Source of the DNA: Chryseobacterium sp. 6424
Lineage (GTDB): Bacteria; Bacteroidota; Bacteroidia; Flavobacteriales; Weeksellaceae
Direction of reading: 5' to 3'
DNA length: 64,000 nucleotides
NCBI RefSeq assembly: GCF_003692615.1
Contig: NZ_CP023540.1
Coordinates: 2,356,001 to 2,420,000, forward strand
The notes under the pieces: generated by a model
Seen by the model: only the letters and a program-made list of their open reading frames with translations
Told to the model about the DNA's origin: nothing
Database searches by the model: none
Made by a program: the position numbers and the translations under genes
Shown here: piece after piece, positions 32,826 to 41,744 of the stretch
How positions within the stretch are numbered: the first letter of the stretch is position 1
Layout: each line of letters starts with the position of its first letter

Positions 32826-33365
32826 TTAATAATTTAAAATACTATAAACCTCTGCATTGAAATGCTGGAGACGTTTTTCACCCTGAAGAGCTTCCAGACC
32901 AATCAAAAAACTAAACTGTGAAACGGTTGCGCCCTGTTTTTCCACCAATTTGGCAGCAGCTTCGGTGGTGCCGCCTGTCGCCAGCAGGTCATCATGGATC
33001 AGGATTCGCTGGCCGGGTTTTATCTGCCCTTTACGCATTTCAATTTCCGCGGAGCCGTATTCGAGTTCATACTTTTGTCCGATATATGGTGGTGGCAATT
33101 TGCCGGCTTTTCTGATGAGTACAAAAGGAACCTTCAGTGCCACAGCTATAGCGATACCGAAAAGGTAGCCACGGCTTTCGATGCCACAAACCGCATCAAT
33201 CTTACCACGACTGAAATCAACAAGATCTGTTATAATGTCTTCATAAAGTTCTGGCTTCAAGAAAATCGGGGTGATATCCTTAAACTGAATCCCGGGTTTC
33301 GGGAAATCAGGGATGTTTTCTATGGTTTGCTCTAATTTAGCAATCAGATCAGTGTTCGTCTTCAT
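32826..33365 (-). CDS. apt: Adenine phosphoribosyltransferase
   Basis: A 179-residue cytoplasmic enzyme making AMP from adenine and PRPP (purine salvage). It has IENIPDFPKPGIQFKDITP at the N-terminus, the base-site VCGIESRGYLFGIAIA, and the PRPP motif RILIHDDLLATGGTTEAA. Length and motifs are standard. The start codon directly abuts the TAA of the upstream lipoprotein gene in that gene's restored frame (stop 33366-33368, ATG 33363-33365). So apt is the second gene of an operon and may be translated by reinitiation. The frameshift upstream could therefore affect its expression. Confidence 0.95.
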   Translation of the reverse strand: MKTNTDLIAKLEQTIENIPDFPKPGIQFKDITPIFLKPELYEDIITDLVDFSRGKIDAVCGIESRGYLFGIAIAVALKVPFVLIRKAGKLPPPYIGQKYELEYGSAEIEMRKGQIKPGQRILIHDDLLATGGTTEAAAKLVEKQGATVSQFSFLIGLEALQGEKRLQHFNAEVYSILNY

Positions 33366-34516
33366 TTAGTTGATTTTATAACTAGAGATTTTCCATTCAC
33401 CGTTTACATTTTTCAGCCCGAAGGTTACCTGCAATGCTGTGGTGTTGCCATTCTTATCTGTAACGTCGTACGTCGCATTTACATTGGCAGCAGTGGCAGA
33501 GGTATTGGTGGTGGTTAAGTTTTTCACAGCGATATTTTTCACACCTCCAAATCCTGAATTGGGGTTGGAAAAGTTTTCATAAGAGCCCCAACTTGGGTTA
33601 TCCGCGACTTCATAAGCCCCACGGAGGTTTTGTGAGCTAAGATTATTGAGGAAACGTGATACACTGGTTTTGGGATCTGTGGTTGGTGCTGCTGGCTGTA
33701 TTTCAGTGCCGGGATTCTCTCCGGTAAGATCAGTGCTGGTATCCGTGCCTGAAACGGTTTGGTCCGCAGCGCCCCAGATGGCATCAGTAATGCATTTGGG
33801 TTAACGGCTACCCCAATTTTAGACATTTTAAAGGTCTTCTTAGTGGTTTTAACAGAAACGGTGATATCAATCTTATTATCCGAGATTTTCTCTGAAGGTA
33901 AAGACGCAAATTTCAAGTTAAATCCTTTGAAATTGTTGTCCTGCATCAGATTCTTTGAGGTAAGGATCTTATTGCCGCCGCTGTACACCTCCAGTGTAAC
34001 CTCCAGCGCCGCACCGTTGAAGATGGCAGGTTTGCCTGTGGCATCCATCAACCTTGGAACAATCTGTAGTGATTTCGGTCCTAAAATACTGTCGTTTCCT
34101 ACAGGTATCGTGGTTATCGAGAGCGATTTTGCAGACACATCATTCTGGTCCGATTCTTTGGCCTCTTCGGTACCGAAAATATTCATTTCCCCGAGCGATG
34201 GTGGGCCGGTGCTGGTCCATTCTATGCCGTGTCGTTGTGCCACCTGATCTGCCAGCGCAAAGATTTGCGGCACTCTCATCCCATCAATGAGTTTACCAAG
34301 CGCATTAAGTTCATTAACATCACCTTCTGCATCAACCCCAAATGTTTTGAGGATATACAAAGCCTCATTGAATTTTACCTGCTGCAAAGTCGTAAGGCTG
34401 GATGCCATATCGTTGATACTGGCTTGCAGGGCTTTCGTAGAACTCGCATCTACTTTATCTTTTTTACAACCTATTAAAATCAGGCAAAGTGAAAAAAGGA
34501 ACAAAAATCTTTTCAT
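33366..34516 (-). pseudogene. Lipoprotein gene with a one-base frameshift, C-terminal NTF2-like domain
   Basis: The frame from the ATG at 34516 encodes a lipoprotein (MKRFLFLFSLCLILIGC), then about 240 residues of a beta-rich region. It loses its character near 33790 and ends at 33539. The other frame then carries clearly coding sequence (TDAIWGAADQTVSG, a Pro/Thr linker, TSVSRFLNNLSSQNLRGAYE, NPSWGSYENFS, GFGGVKNIAV, VNGKWKISSYKIN) to a TAA at 33366 touching the apt ATG. Adding one base near 33787 (TTACT to TTAACT) restores 383 codons. The C-terminal part looks like an NTF2/DUF4878-type domain (inference). It is either a sequencing or assembly error or a true mutation. Upstream -7 element TAAATTTG at 34533-34540. 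Confidence 0.8.
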
Positions 34517-34540
34517 AAAAGAAGGTTTCGTACAAATTTA

Positions 34541-34567
34541 TAAAAAATCCCGACATGAAGCCGGGAT
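34541..34567 (-). terminator. Terminator of the act operon
   Basis: An 8-bp stem with one G-U pair (34547-34554 with 34560-34567), 5-base loop, then a U tract on the minus strand. It lies just past the actF stop. Confidence 0.82.
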
Positions 34568-34592
34568 ATGAGTACACTCGTGTAGTATGTAA

Positions 34593-35924
34593 TTAGAATG
34601 GATATTCGTAAATTTTTGATTCCTTCACGAATGGGTTTCCTTCTGGGATCAATTTCAGTTTTGAAAGTGCTGTAAGTACGACAAATACGAACAAACCTAA
34701 CCCAAACAGCACTGAACCTAAATTAAGTAACAATACTTCTACCGTTTGCCAATAAGGTCCTACAGTCCCTGGCATTACCATGTTGAAATAATCTAACCAG
34801 TGGCCGATAAGTACGATAACCGCTACTGTGGTAACTACGGTGTAATTTCTCTTAATGCTTGAGCTTACTAATACCAATAATGGGATAAGGAAGTTAAGGA
34901 TCAGCATTGGAAGGAAGGTTGCTGAGTAATATTTGAATCTTCCAAAGAAATAATTCACCTCTTCCGGTACGTTGGCATACCAATACAGCATAAACTGGCA
35001 GAACCAAGTGTACGTCCAAAGCATGCTGGTAGCAAACAGATACACCCCAAGGTCATGCAGGTGATTATCATTGAATTGGGGTAATACACCTTTCTTCTTC
35101 AAATAAACACTGATGAGGGTAATCGCAGCAATAGCGGAAGCCAGACAGCTTACCATCGCATACCAGATGTACATGGTGGAATACCAGTGCGTATCAATCG
35201 ACATTAACCAGTCCCAAGCCCAGGCAGCGGAAGCAAATCCGAAGAATGCGATATAACCTACACTCCAGCTATAATATGTTGCATACACTTTCCTGTCTTT
35301 TGTATCATCCACTTTACGTGAAAGTGATTTCAGTTTCCAGGCAAAGAAAGAGGCACCAACTACATAAATGATGTTACGGATCACATATCCAGGGATATTT
35401 AGGAAACTGCTTTTTTCAAAGATGATGGAGTCGAAATGTGGGTCGCCCTGGGTAGTGGTAGCCGGATCCATCCAGTGGAAAAGGTGTCCCATATGGGTAA
35501 TGTTCAGCAACATGATGATGAGCAGAAGCCCCCCAGCCCAAGGAATGAAAGATGCTATAGCTTCCATTACTCTGAGGACAATGATAGACCAACCCGCGTG
35601 TGCAGCATTCTGAATACTATAGAAGAATAGCGCACAGCAACTTAGCGCGAAAAGGAATACCGCTACCGTGTGAATAGCTGCCAAAGGCTGGTTGTGTACC
35701 TGCATCTTCGCGTGATCTAGATGTGCCTGATGATCCTGTGGTCCCACCAACTCGCTGGAGTGTGTCGGGGTGTGATCGCCGCCAGCATGTGCGATTTCCA
35801 TCATGTGCTCAATTCTAGCATCATCAATATTATGATTCATCAAATAACCTGCTCCGAAAAGCACCAATCCCAAAACGATTAATATGATGGAATATAATCT
35901 TAACTTAGGTGAAAAACTATACAT
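34593..35924 (-). CDS. actF: Alternative complex III subunit ActF (NrfD-like membrane protein)
   Basis: A 443-residue integral membrane protein with about ten helices, one of the two NrfD/PsrC-like subunits of alternative complex III. The N-terminal helix (RLYSIILIVLGLVLFGAGYLM) is followed by a His-rich periplasmic loop (residues 38-80; several His, Asp and Glu) and then the helical core (RVMEAIASFIPWAGGLLLIIMLL region). In the known Flavobacterium and Rhodothermus complexes ActF packs against ActC and contributes to quinol handling or proton movement. It is the last gene of the six-gene operon. No ActG or oxidase gene follows. Confidence 0.92.
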   Translation of the reverse strand: MYSFSPKLRLYSIILIVLGLVLFGAGYLMNHNIDDARIEHMMEIAHAGGDHTPTHSSELVGPQDHQAHLDHAKMQVHNQPLAAIHTVAVFLFALSCCALFFYSIQNAAHAGWSIIVLRVMEAIASFIPWAGGLLLIIMLLNITHMGHLFHWMDPATTTQGDPHFDSIIFEKSSFLNIPGYVIRNIIYVVGASFFAWKLKSLSRKVDDTKDRKVYATYYSWSVGYIAFFGFASAAWAWDWLMSIDTHWYSTMYIWYAMVSCLASAIAAITLISVYLKKKGVLPQFNDNHLHDLGVYLFATSMLWTYTWFCQFMLYWYANVPEEVNYFFGRFKYYSATFLPMLILNFLIPLLVLVSSSIKRNYTVVTTVAVIVLIGHWLDYFNMVMPGTVGPYWQTVEVLLLNLGSVLFGLGLFVFVVLTALSKLKLIPEGNPFVKESKIYEYPF

Positions 35925-35936
35925 TATAAAATCTTT

Positions 35937-36707
35937 TTAATTTTTAGGACTTGTTGAAACATTTCCTGTATTAACCTGTGTGGAAACGGTAGGAGTTCCG
36001 GCACCAGGCGCTGGAGAATCTGTAAGGGCTGCGGCAGCACCAGGTACAGAAGTCGTAGTACCCATGGTTGTAGATGATGCGGTGGCTAAACCTCCTTTAA
36101 ATTCGTTCATCACGTACATCGCCACTCTCCACTGGTCGCCAGGCTTTAACTGTCCTGCATAAGAGCCCATTGCGTTTCTACCGTGCTTGATAACATATTT
36201 TACTGAAGCGACAGTAAGCTCACGGTCTTTGTAATTCGGCACTCCGCTGTAGGCACCGCTTGCGACTATAGAACCTTGCCCATCCCCACCGGTACCGTGG
36301 CAGGCAGCACACGCTTGGTTATAGAGCACTTTTCCACGTTCGATATCCTTCTTCTGATTTGCAGGATTGAGTGGTGAAGTGTTCTCGAGTTTCGCCGCCT
36401 CATAACCCGCATTATAATCATCAATCGATATCCCTGAATTTGATGCCGCATCTGTGATACCATCAGAATTCTGTGCGACAGTACCATCAACTGGGCGAAG
36501 ACCTGTGGCTCCCCCGTTCTTTACAAACGCAGGGATTTCATTTTCATGGTCTGAATAAGCATCTTTAGCTTTCATCAAAGGATCATAAGCTACCGGATAA
36601 TACATATCGGGAAAATATACCAAAGGCGGATTTTCTTTACTGCAGGAACTTATTGAAAGCACTGCAAATCCTAAGATTGCTGTAAATTTTAATATATTCG
36701 GTTTCAT
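35937..36707 (-). CDS. actE: Alternative complex III subunit ActE, monohaem cytochrome c lipoprotein
   Basis: A 256-residue lipoprotein cytochrome. MKPNILKFTAILGFAVLSISSC gives a lipid-anchored cysteine at 22; a second possible ATG three codons upstream (36716) overlaps actD. It has an N-terminal ActE-specific part (PPLVYFPDMYYPVAYDP), then a class I cytochrome domain with haem site CAACH in YNQACAACHGTGGDGQG and a distal Met in GRNAMGSYAGQL. A Thr/Pro/Ala-rich disordered tail ends it (after residue 205). It passes electrons from ActA towards the oxidase or a soluble carrier. It lies between actD and actF with almost no gap. Confidence 0.93.
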   Translation of the reverse strand: MKPNILKFTAILGFAVLSISSCSKENPPLVYFPDMYYPVAYDPLMKAKDAYSDHENEIPAFVKNGGATGLRPVDGTVAQNSDGITDAASNSGISIDDYNAGYEAAKLENTSPLNPANQKKDIERGKVLYNQACAACHGTGGDGQGSIVASGAYSGVPNYKDRELTVASVKYVIKHGRNAMGSYAGQLKPGDQWRVAMYVMNEFKGGLATASSTTMGTTTSVPGAAAALTDSPAPGAGTPTVSTQVNTGNVSTSPKN

Positions 36708-36708
36708 C

Positions 36709-37230
36709 TTAAGCATCTTTTACAGTTATTTCTTCAACTCCGGTATCAATAAGGATTTGTTTTACCGCATCGATGTTATCTGCATGCAGCTCAATCATAA
36801 ACTTATCGTCAGTAGTACGCGGGTCCGGATTTTGTGGCGGACAGCCCGGGTACATCTTATTTCTGATCAGGAAGGTAAGCGACATCATGTGTGCGGCGCA
36901 AAATACCATTAACTCGAACATTGGCACTACAAACGCAGGCATGTTCTCTGCCCAACTGAACGCTGGCTTACCACCGATGTTCTGTGGCCAGTCATGGTTC
37001 ATGGTATAGTAAGTTACCAAAGCACCTATGGTTACCCCGTACACTGCATAGATAAAGGCAGCATCAGAAATACGGGTTTTCTTCAGCCCGAGTGCTTTGT
37101 CAAGACCATGCACCGGGAATGGGGTGTACACTTCAGCAATTGCGATACCTTTATCGTTAAATGCATGAACGCCCGTCATTAAATCATCATCGTCGGCATA
37201 GATACCGTATATTTTTTTAGTGGTGCTCAT
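36709..37230 (-). CDS. actD: Alternative complex III subunit ActD (DUF3341)
   Basis: A 173-residue membrane protein with two helices (about 55-75 and 95-120) around a DUF3341 core: GIYADDDDLMTGVHAFNDKG, AEVYTPFPVHGLD and a tail with ELHADNIDAVKQIL. ActD binds the cytoplasmic face of ActC in known complexes, without a cofactor. I chose the ATG at 37230 (MSTTKKIYGIYAD), which overlaps the end of actC by 14 bases; the longer frame to 37257 adds only a Lys-rich stretch. Overlap on one side and adjacency to actE on the other show coupled translation. Confidence 0.9.
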   Translation of the reverse strand: MSTTKKIYGIYADDDDLMTGVHAFNDKGIAIAEVYTPFPVHGLDKALGLKKTRISDAAFIYAVYGVTIGALVTYYTMNHDWPQNIGGKPAFSWAENMPAFVVPMFELMVFCAAHMMSLTFLIRNKMYPGCPPQNPDPRTTDDKFMIELHADNIDAVKQILIDTGVEEITVKDA

Positions 37231-38614
37231 CTTCTTCTTTTGCTTTATAAGTTTCACCGGATATTTTCAAAATAGACTTCAATTCTGCCTGTGCGATTAC
37301 AGGGAAAGTTCTTGCGTATAATAAAAACAGTACTCCAAAGAAGCCAATTGTTCCTAAATATACCCCAACATCTATAATGGTTGGTTTAAACATTGTCCAT
37401 GAAGACGGCAAATAATCTCTTGAAATGTTGATTACGATAATATCAAATCGCTCGAACCACATCCCGATATTAATAATCAGTGCAATGATAAACGTGGCGA
37501 AGATATTTGTCCGTACTCTTTTAAACCAGAAGGCTGCAGGAACTACAAGGTTACAGATAATCAGCGCCCAGAATGCCCACCAGTAAGGACCGGTTGCCGC
37601 GCCCGGCGAAAGATATACGAAATCCTCGTACCGTGAACCCGAATACCAAGCGATAAAATATTCACAGGCATAAGCCACAGTTACCATACCGCCAGTTACC
37701 ACGATTACGATATTCATGATTTCGATGTGGTACATGGTGATGTAATCTTCCAGATGCGCTACTTTTCTTGCAACAAGCAAAAGCGTCTGTACCATCGCGA
37801 ATCCTGAGAAGATCGCACCTGCAACGAAATATGGTGGATAAATGGTGGAGTGCCAACCTTTAATTACTGAAGTAGCAAAGTCAAAGGATACTGTGGTGTG
37901 TACCGAGAATACCAGCGGCGTCGCTAAACCAGCCAGTACCAGTGACAGTTCCTCGAATCTTTGCCAGTGCTTGGCCTTACCACCCCAACCGAATGCCAGG
38001 AAGGTGTAGATTCTTTTAGTCCAAGGTGTTTTTGCACGGTCACGGATCATCGCGAAATCGGGGATAAGTCCCATGAACCAGAATACTGTTGATACCGAGA
38101 AATAGGTAGAAATCGCGAATACATCCCAAAGTAGCGGCGAGTTAAAGTTCGTCCAAAGTGAGCCGAACTGGTTTGGCAAAGGGAATACCCAGTAACCTAC
38201 CCAAACTCTACCCATGTGAATTACCGGGAAGATGGCTGCCTGCACTACCGCAAAGATCGTCATTGCTTCCGCGGAACGGTTTACAGACATTCTCCAGCGT
38301 TGTCTAAATAATAAAAGTACTGCGGAGATAAGGGTTCCGGCGTGGCCAATACCTACCCACCATACGAAGTTGGTAATATCCCAACCCCAGTTATTGGTTC
38401 TGTTAAGTCCCCAAGAACCGATACCGGTACCGATGGTGTAAGCGATGCAACCAAATCCGTAGATGAAGAGCACCAAGGCGATCCAAAATGAGATCCACCA
38501 GAGTTTTCCGGCTCTTTCTTCGATAGGTCTGGCGATATCTTCTGTAATATCGTGATAAGTCTTATGACCAATAATTAAAGGTTCCCTTATCGGAGCTTCG
38601 TAATGTCCTGACAT
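37217..38614 (-). CDS. actC: Alternative complex III subunit ActC (NrfD/PsrC-like quinol-binding subunit)
   Basis: A 465-residue protein with about ten membrane helices. It begins with the conserved cytoplasmic stretch YEAPIREPLIIGHKTYHDI and carries typical ActC segments: WGWDITNFVWWVGIGHAGTLISA, VIHMGRVWVGYWVFP, and the conserved His and Asp residues in the helical bundle. In solved complexes this subunit holds the menaquinol oxidation site near the periplasmic side, beside ActB's iron-sulphur clusters. It lies 19 bases after actB. Two separate NrfD-like subunits (ActC and ActF) are normal for this complex. Confidence 0.94.
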   Translation of the reverse strand: MSGHYEAPIREPLIIGHKTYHDITEDIARPIEERAGKLWWISFWIALVLFIYGFGCIAYTIGTGIGSWGLNRTNNWGWDITNFVWWVGIGHAGTLISAVLLLFRQRWRMSVNRSAEAMTIFAVVQAAIFPVIHMGRVWVGYWVFPLPNQFGSLWTNFNSPLLWDVFAISTYFSVSTVFWFMGLIPDFAMIRDRAKTPWTKRIYTFLAFGWGGKAKHWQRFEELSLVLAGLATPLVFSVHTTVSFDFATSVIKGWHSTIYPPYFVAGAIFSGFAMVQTLLLVARKVAHLEDYITMYHIEIMNIVIVVTGGMVTVAYACEYFIAWYSGSRYEDFVYLSPGAATGPYWWAFWALIICNLVVPAAFWFKRVRTNIFATFIIALIINIGMWFERFDIIVINISRDYLPSSWTMFKPTIIDVGVYLGTIGFFGVLFLLYARTFPVIAQAELKSILKISGETYKAKEEDEHH

Positions 38615-38633
38615 TTTTTACCTATTTATTATT

Positions 38634-41600
38634 TTAAACATTTTGTTCTTTTCTGTTTCTCACCTTCGTATGGTAGAAAACGTTTGGTTTCGTACCAATC
38701 TCTTCTAACAGGGTGTATCTTCTGTCAGACTGGAAGAGGCTTCTTACTTCTGAGGTATTATCGTTCATATCCCCAAACCTCATAGCTCCGGTAGAACATG
38801 CATTCACACAAGCGGTAGTAAACTCTCCGTCACGTACTTTTCTGCCTTCTTTCTTCGCTTCAAGGATGGTTCTTTGTGTCATTTGGATACACATTGAACA
38901 TTTTTCCATAACCCCTCTTGTTCTTACTACCACATCTGGGTTCAGTACCATTCTACCTAAATCATTGTTTTGATTAAAGTCGAATTTATCATTAAGGTTA
39001 TAAGTAAACCAGTTGAATCTACGTACTTTGTAAGGACAGTTGTTCGCACAATATCTTGTACCGATACATCTGTTATATGCCATTTGGTTTTGGCCCTGCT
39101 TACCATGTGATGTCGCCGCTACCGGACAAACAGTCTCACAAGGTGCATGGTTACAGTGCTGGCACATTACCGGCTGGAAAATCACATCTGGGTTGTCTGC
39201 CGGGTGATTAAGGATACCACTGTCTTTATCGAACGCATGCCCGTACATACCAGGAACATCCAGTCCGCCTGCTACAGCTTCCTCTGGTGATAACTTACCA
39301 TCTCTGTTCTTATCAAGTTCCGCAGGTACAGAAGTAGAGTAATAGCGGTCGATACGCAACCAGTACATATCACGCGACATTCTTACTTCTTCCTTACCTA
39401 CTACCGGCACGTTGTTTTCTGCCTGGCAGGCGATGATACACGCGCCACAACCGGTACAGGAATTAAGGTCGATCGATAGGTTGAAGTGTGGCCCATCAGT
39501 TTCATCAAAAGCATCCCAAAGGTCGATTTTGCCTGCTGGCATCGCACCACCGATGGTATGATATTCCAAAGGCTTGTTCCAGCCTAATTTTTCGTCGTCA
39601 AATTTTACATTGAGGAAGGTGTCCAGAGAAACTTCTCTTGCGATTTCGTAACGTCCCATCAGGGTGTTCTGAAGCTGCATGCCTGCAAACTCGTGCATAT
39701 CGCCGGTTTTCTCGATCTTCACGTTGCTTACGGCAGAATTTACGCCATCAAATAATGGGAACGCATTAATACCAGTTTCTGCAACTTTACCGGAATTCTT
39801 TTTACCATACCCTAACGCCAACCCAAGTGAGCCTTCGGCTTGCCCAGGCTGAATGAATACCGGCACCCCTTCAAGAGTAACGCCATTGGCTGTAAGGTTG
39901 ACCTTGGAACCGTTCAACTGCATTCTGGCGTTCAGCTCATTATCGATCCCAAGTCTGGCAGCATCCTTTGGTGAAATGGTTAAATAGTTATCCCATGACA
40001 GACGTGTGATTGGGTCCGGAAGTTCCTGAAGCCAAGGGTTATTGGCCTGTGTACCGTCTCCGATGGAAGTCTTGGTATAAAGTACAAGCTCAAGATCGGA
40101 AGCTTTGAAGTTGCTTAATTCGGCAGTTGCCTGCGCAGCATTACCCCCTGCATAAGAAAGCGTGGCTGTGTTCCCGCCCGAAAGTACCCCGTTATAAAGG
40201 GCTTTGTTAAAAGAAGTCCCACCAATCAGTGTAGCAGCGTTAGCCTTTAGATAATCGTAATAATTATTTGCCGGACTGTTTTTACCGTTAATCCAAACCA
40301 ATAAAGATTCCTCAATCTGTCTGGATTTATAGATTTTCTGAATAGTTGGCTGCATCAGGGTGTAAACACCGGTTTGCGGCGCCAGATCTCCCCAAGACTC
40401 CAGCCAGTTGGCTACGGGGATCACTGCCTTGGCAGCTTTATACATTTCGTTTTTCTTATCAGCAACAGCAATCACATAAGGTACGCGTGCAAGGGCTTTT
40501 TTAAAATCTTCGCCTTTGTTACTGGAGTGGATTGGGTTGATGTTATTGGTAATAAGCACCCCAACCTGTCCACTGTTCATCCATCCTAGAAACTCTTGAT
40601 ATCTGCGTGCATCAAATTCTTTAAGGAAGTTGGCCTTCCCGGTAAATGCAACAGAACCTAATTTTTGGTTGATAAGGTGTGCCAATACGTGTGCTCCTTT
40701 GGAGCCGTCAGCGAATACTACAGCGTTGCTGCCTTTCGCCTGAAGTTCTTTTACAATCTCTGCGGCTTCTTTGCTGGTGGTTCCGCCATTCAGCCCGTTG
40801 TACACTTCTACAAGCACTTTATTAACAGCGCTTGGCTTGAGTTTAATTCTAGTATCGGCGTTAGCACCTGTAAGCGACATGTTAGACTCTATCTGAATAT
40901 GTCTTAACATGTTTGGCCCAGGAACTCTGGCTGCGGCATAAGACCCTTCAAGGGAAGTACCGTTATGCTCTCCTAAGAAATCTGCCTGGAAGGACACTAT
41001 CAGTTGCGTGGCGGAAAGGTCATATACAGGTAATGCCCGCTGACCGAAAACCTCCTCTGCGGCATCCAATGCAGCTGTAGAAGGAACGGCATCGTAAGTT
41101 ACGAGTTCCGCTGTAGGATATTTTGCTTTGAAATCACCAAATAATTTCTTGAAAGTCGGTGAAGGGAAAGAATGTGAGAGTACCACAATTCGTCTGCCGT
41201 TCGCCTGGGCTTCGGACAATCCTTTGAGGACGAAATCATCAACTTTATCGAAAGTCTCATCTTTACCATCAAGTTTTGGCTGCTTCACTTTATCATTATC
41301 ATATAACGAAAGTACAGCTGCCTGCGCTCTTGCGTTGGTTTTACCCAACTCGCCAGCCATAGGGTTCGGCTCTATTTTAATAGGGCGCCCTTCTCTGGTT
41401 TTTACAAGTACGCTTGCGAAATCATACCCATCGAAATAGGTTGTTGCGTAATAATTGGGTACGCCAGGGATGATTTCATGTGGTTTTACCACATAAGGAA
41501 TTGTTTTGATTACGGGAGCTTCACAGGCTGCAAGTGTTACTGCAGCGGTAGAGAAACCTAAGAGTTTTAAAAAGTCCCTTCTGGAAGATCCGCCGGATTT

Positions 41601-41723
41601 TTCTTCGCCCAAGACCTCATCTACCGGAATCTCATTCTGAAATTCTTTCTGAGCCAACTTGCCGTTGAGGCTTGGATCTTTCAGTTCGTGAATACTTCTG
41701 AATTGTATTTTATTTGAAGCCAT
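38634..41723 (-). CDS. actB: Alternative complex III subunit ActB (iron-sulphur/molybdopterin-like protein)
   Basis: A 1029-residue periplasmic subunit. Twin arginines and an unusual distance from the N-terminus (SSRRDFLKLLG, residues about 46-56), with LAAC at 67, mark the 'TAT-variant' signal and lipid anchor. Residues 80-700 form a molybdopterin-oxidoreductase-like domain that in known ActB has no cofactor. The C-terminal third carries ferredoxin-like clusters: CTGCGACIIAC, CQHCNHAPCETVCPV, CANNCPY, CSMC and CVNACSTGAMRFG. It relays electrons from quinol to the haems of ActA. Full length compared with the family. It lies between actA and actC. Confidence 0.95.
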   Translation of the reverse strand: MASNKIQFRSIHELKDPSLNGKLAQKEFQNEIPVDEVLGEEKSGGSSRRDFLKLLGFSTAAVTLAACEAPVIKTIPYVVKPHEIIPGVPNYYATTYFDGYDFASVLVKTREGRPIKIEPNPMAGELGKTNARAQAAVLSLYDNDKVKQPKLDGKDETFDKVDDFVLKGLSEAQANGRRIVVLSHSFPSPTFKKLFGDFKAKYPTAELVTYDAVPSTAALDAAEEVFGQRALPVYDLSATQLIVSFQADFLGEHNGTSLEGSYAAARVPGPNMLRHIQIESNMSLTGANADTRIKLKPSAVNKVLVEVYNGLNGGTTSKEAAEIVKELQAKGSNAVVFADGSKGAHVLAHLINQKLGSVAFTGKANFLKEFDARRYQEFLGWMNSGQVGVLITNNINPIHSSNKGEDFKKALARVPYVIAVADKKNEMYKAAKAVIPVANWLESWGDLAPQTGVYTLMQPTIQKIYKSRQIEESLLVWINGKNSPANNYYDYLKANAATLIGGTSFNKALYNGVLSGGNTATLSYAGGNAAQATAELSNFKASDLELVLYTKTSIGDGTQANNPWLQELPDPITRLSWDNYLTISPKDAARLGIDNELNARMQLNGSKVNLTANGVTLEGVPVFIQPGQAEGSLGLALGYGKKNSGKVAETGINAFPLFDGVNSAVSNVKIEKTGDMHEFAGMQLQNTLMGRYEIAREVSLDTFLNVKFDDEKLGWNKPLEYHTIGGAMPAGKIDLWDAFDETDGPHFNLSIDLNSCTGCGACIIACQAENNVPVVGKEEVRMSRDMYWLRIDRYYSTSVPAELDKNRDGKLSPEEAVAGGLDVPGMYGHAFDKDSGILNHPADNPDVIFQPVMCQHCNHAPCETVCPVAATSHGKQGQNQMAYNRCIGTRYCANNCPYKVRRFNWFTYNLNDKFDFNQNNDLGRMVLNPDVVVRTRGVMEKCSMCIQMTQRTILEAKKEGRKVRDGEFTTACVNACSTGAMRFGDMNDNTSEVRSLFQSDRRYTLLEEIGTKPNVFYHTKVRNRKEQNV

Positions 41724-41744
41724 TGATACTTCTAATTTTTGTTA

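Noticed and set aside
33759..34247. Plus-strand frames across the frameshifted lipoprotein
   Set aside because: Antisense to the lipoprotein frame; no signal or domain. The minus-strand frames explain the sequence.
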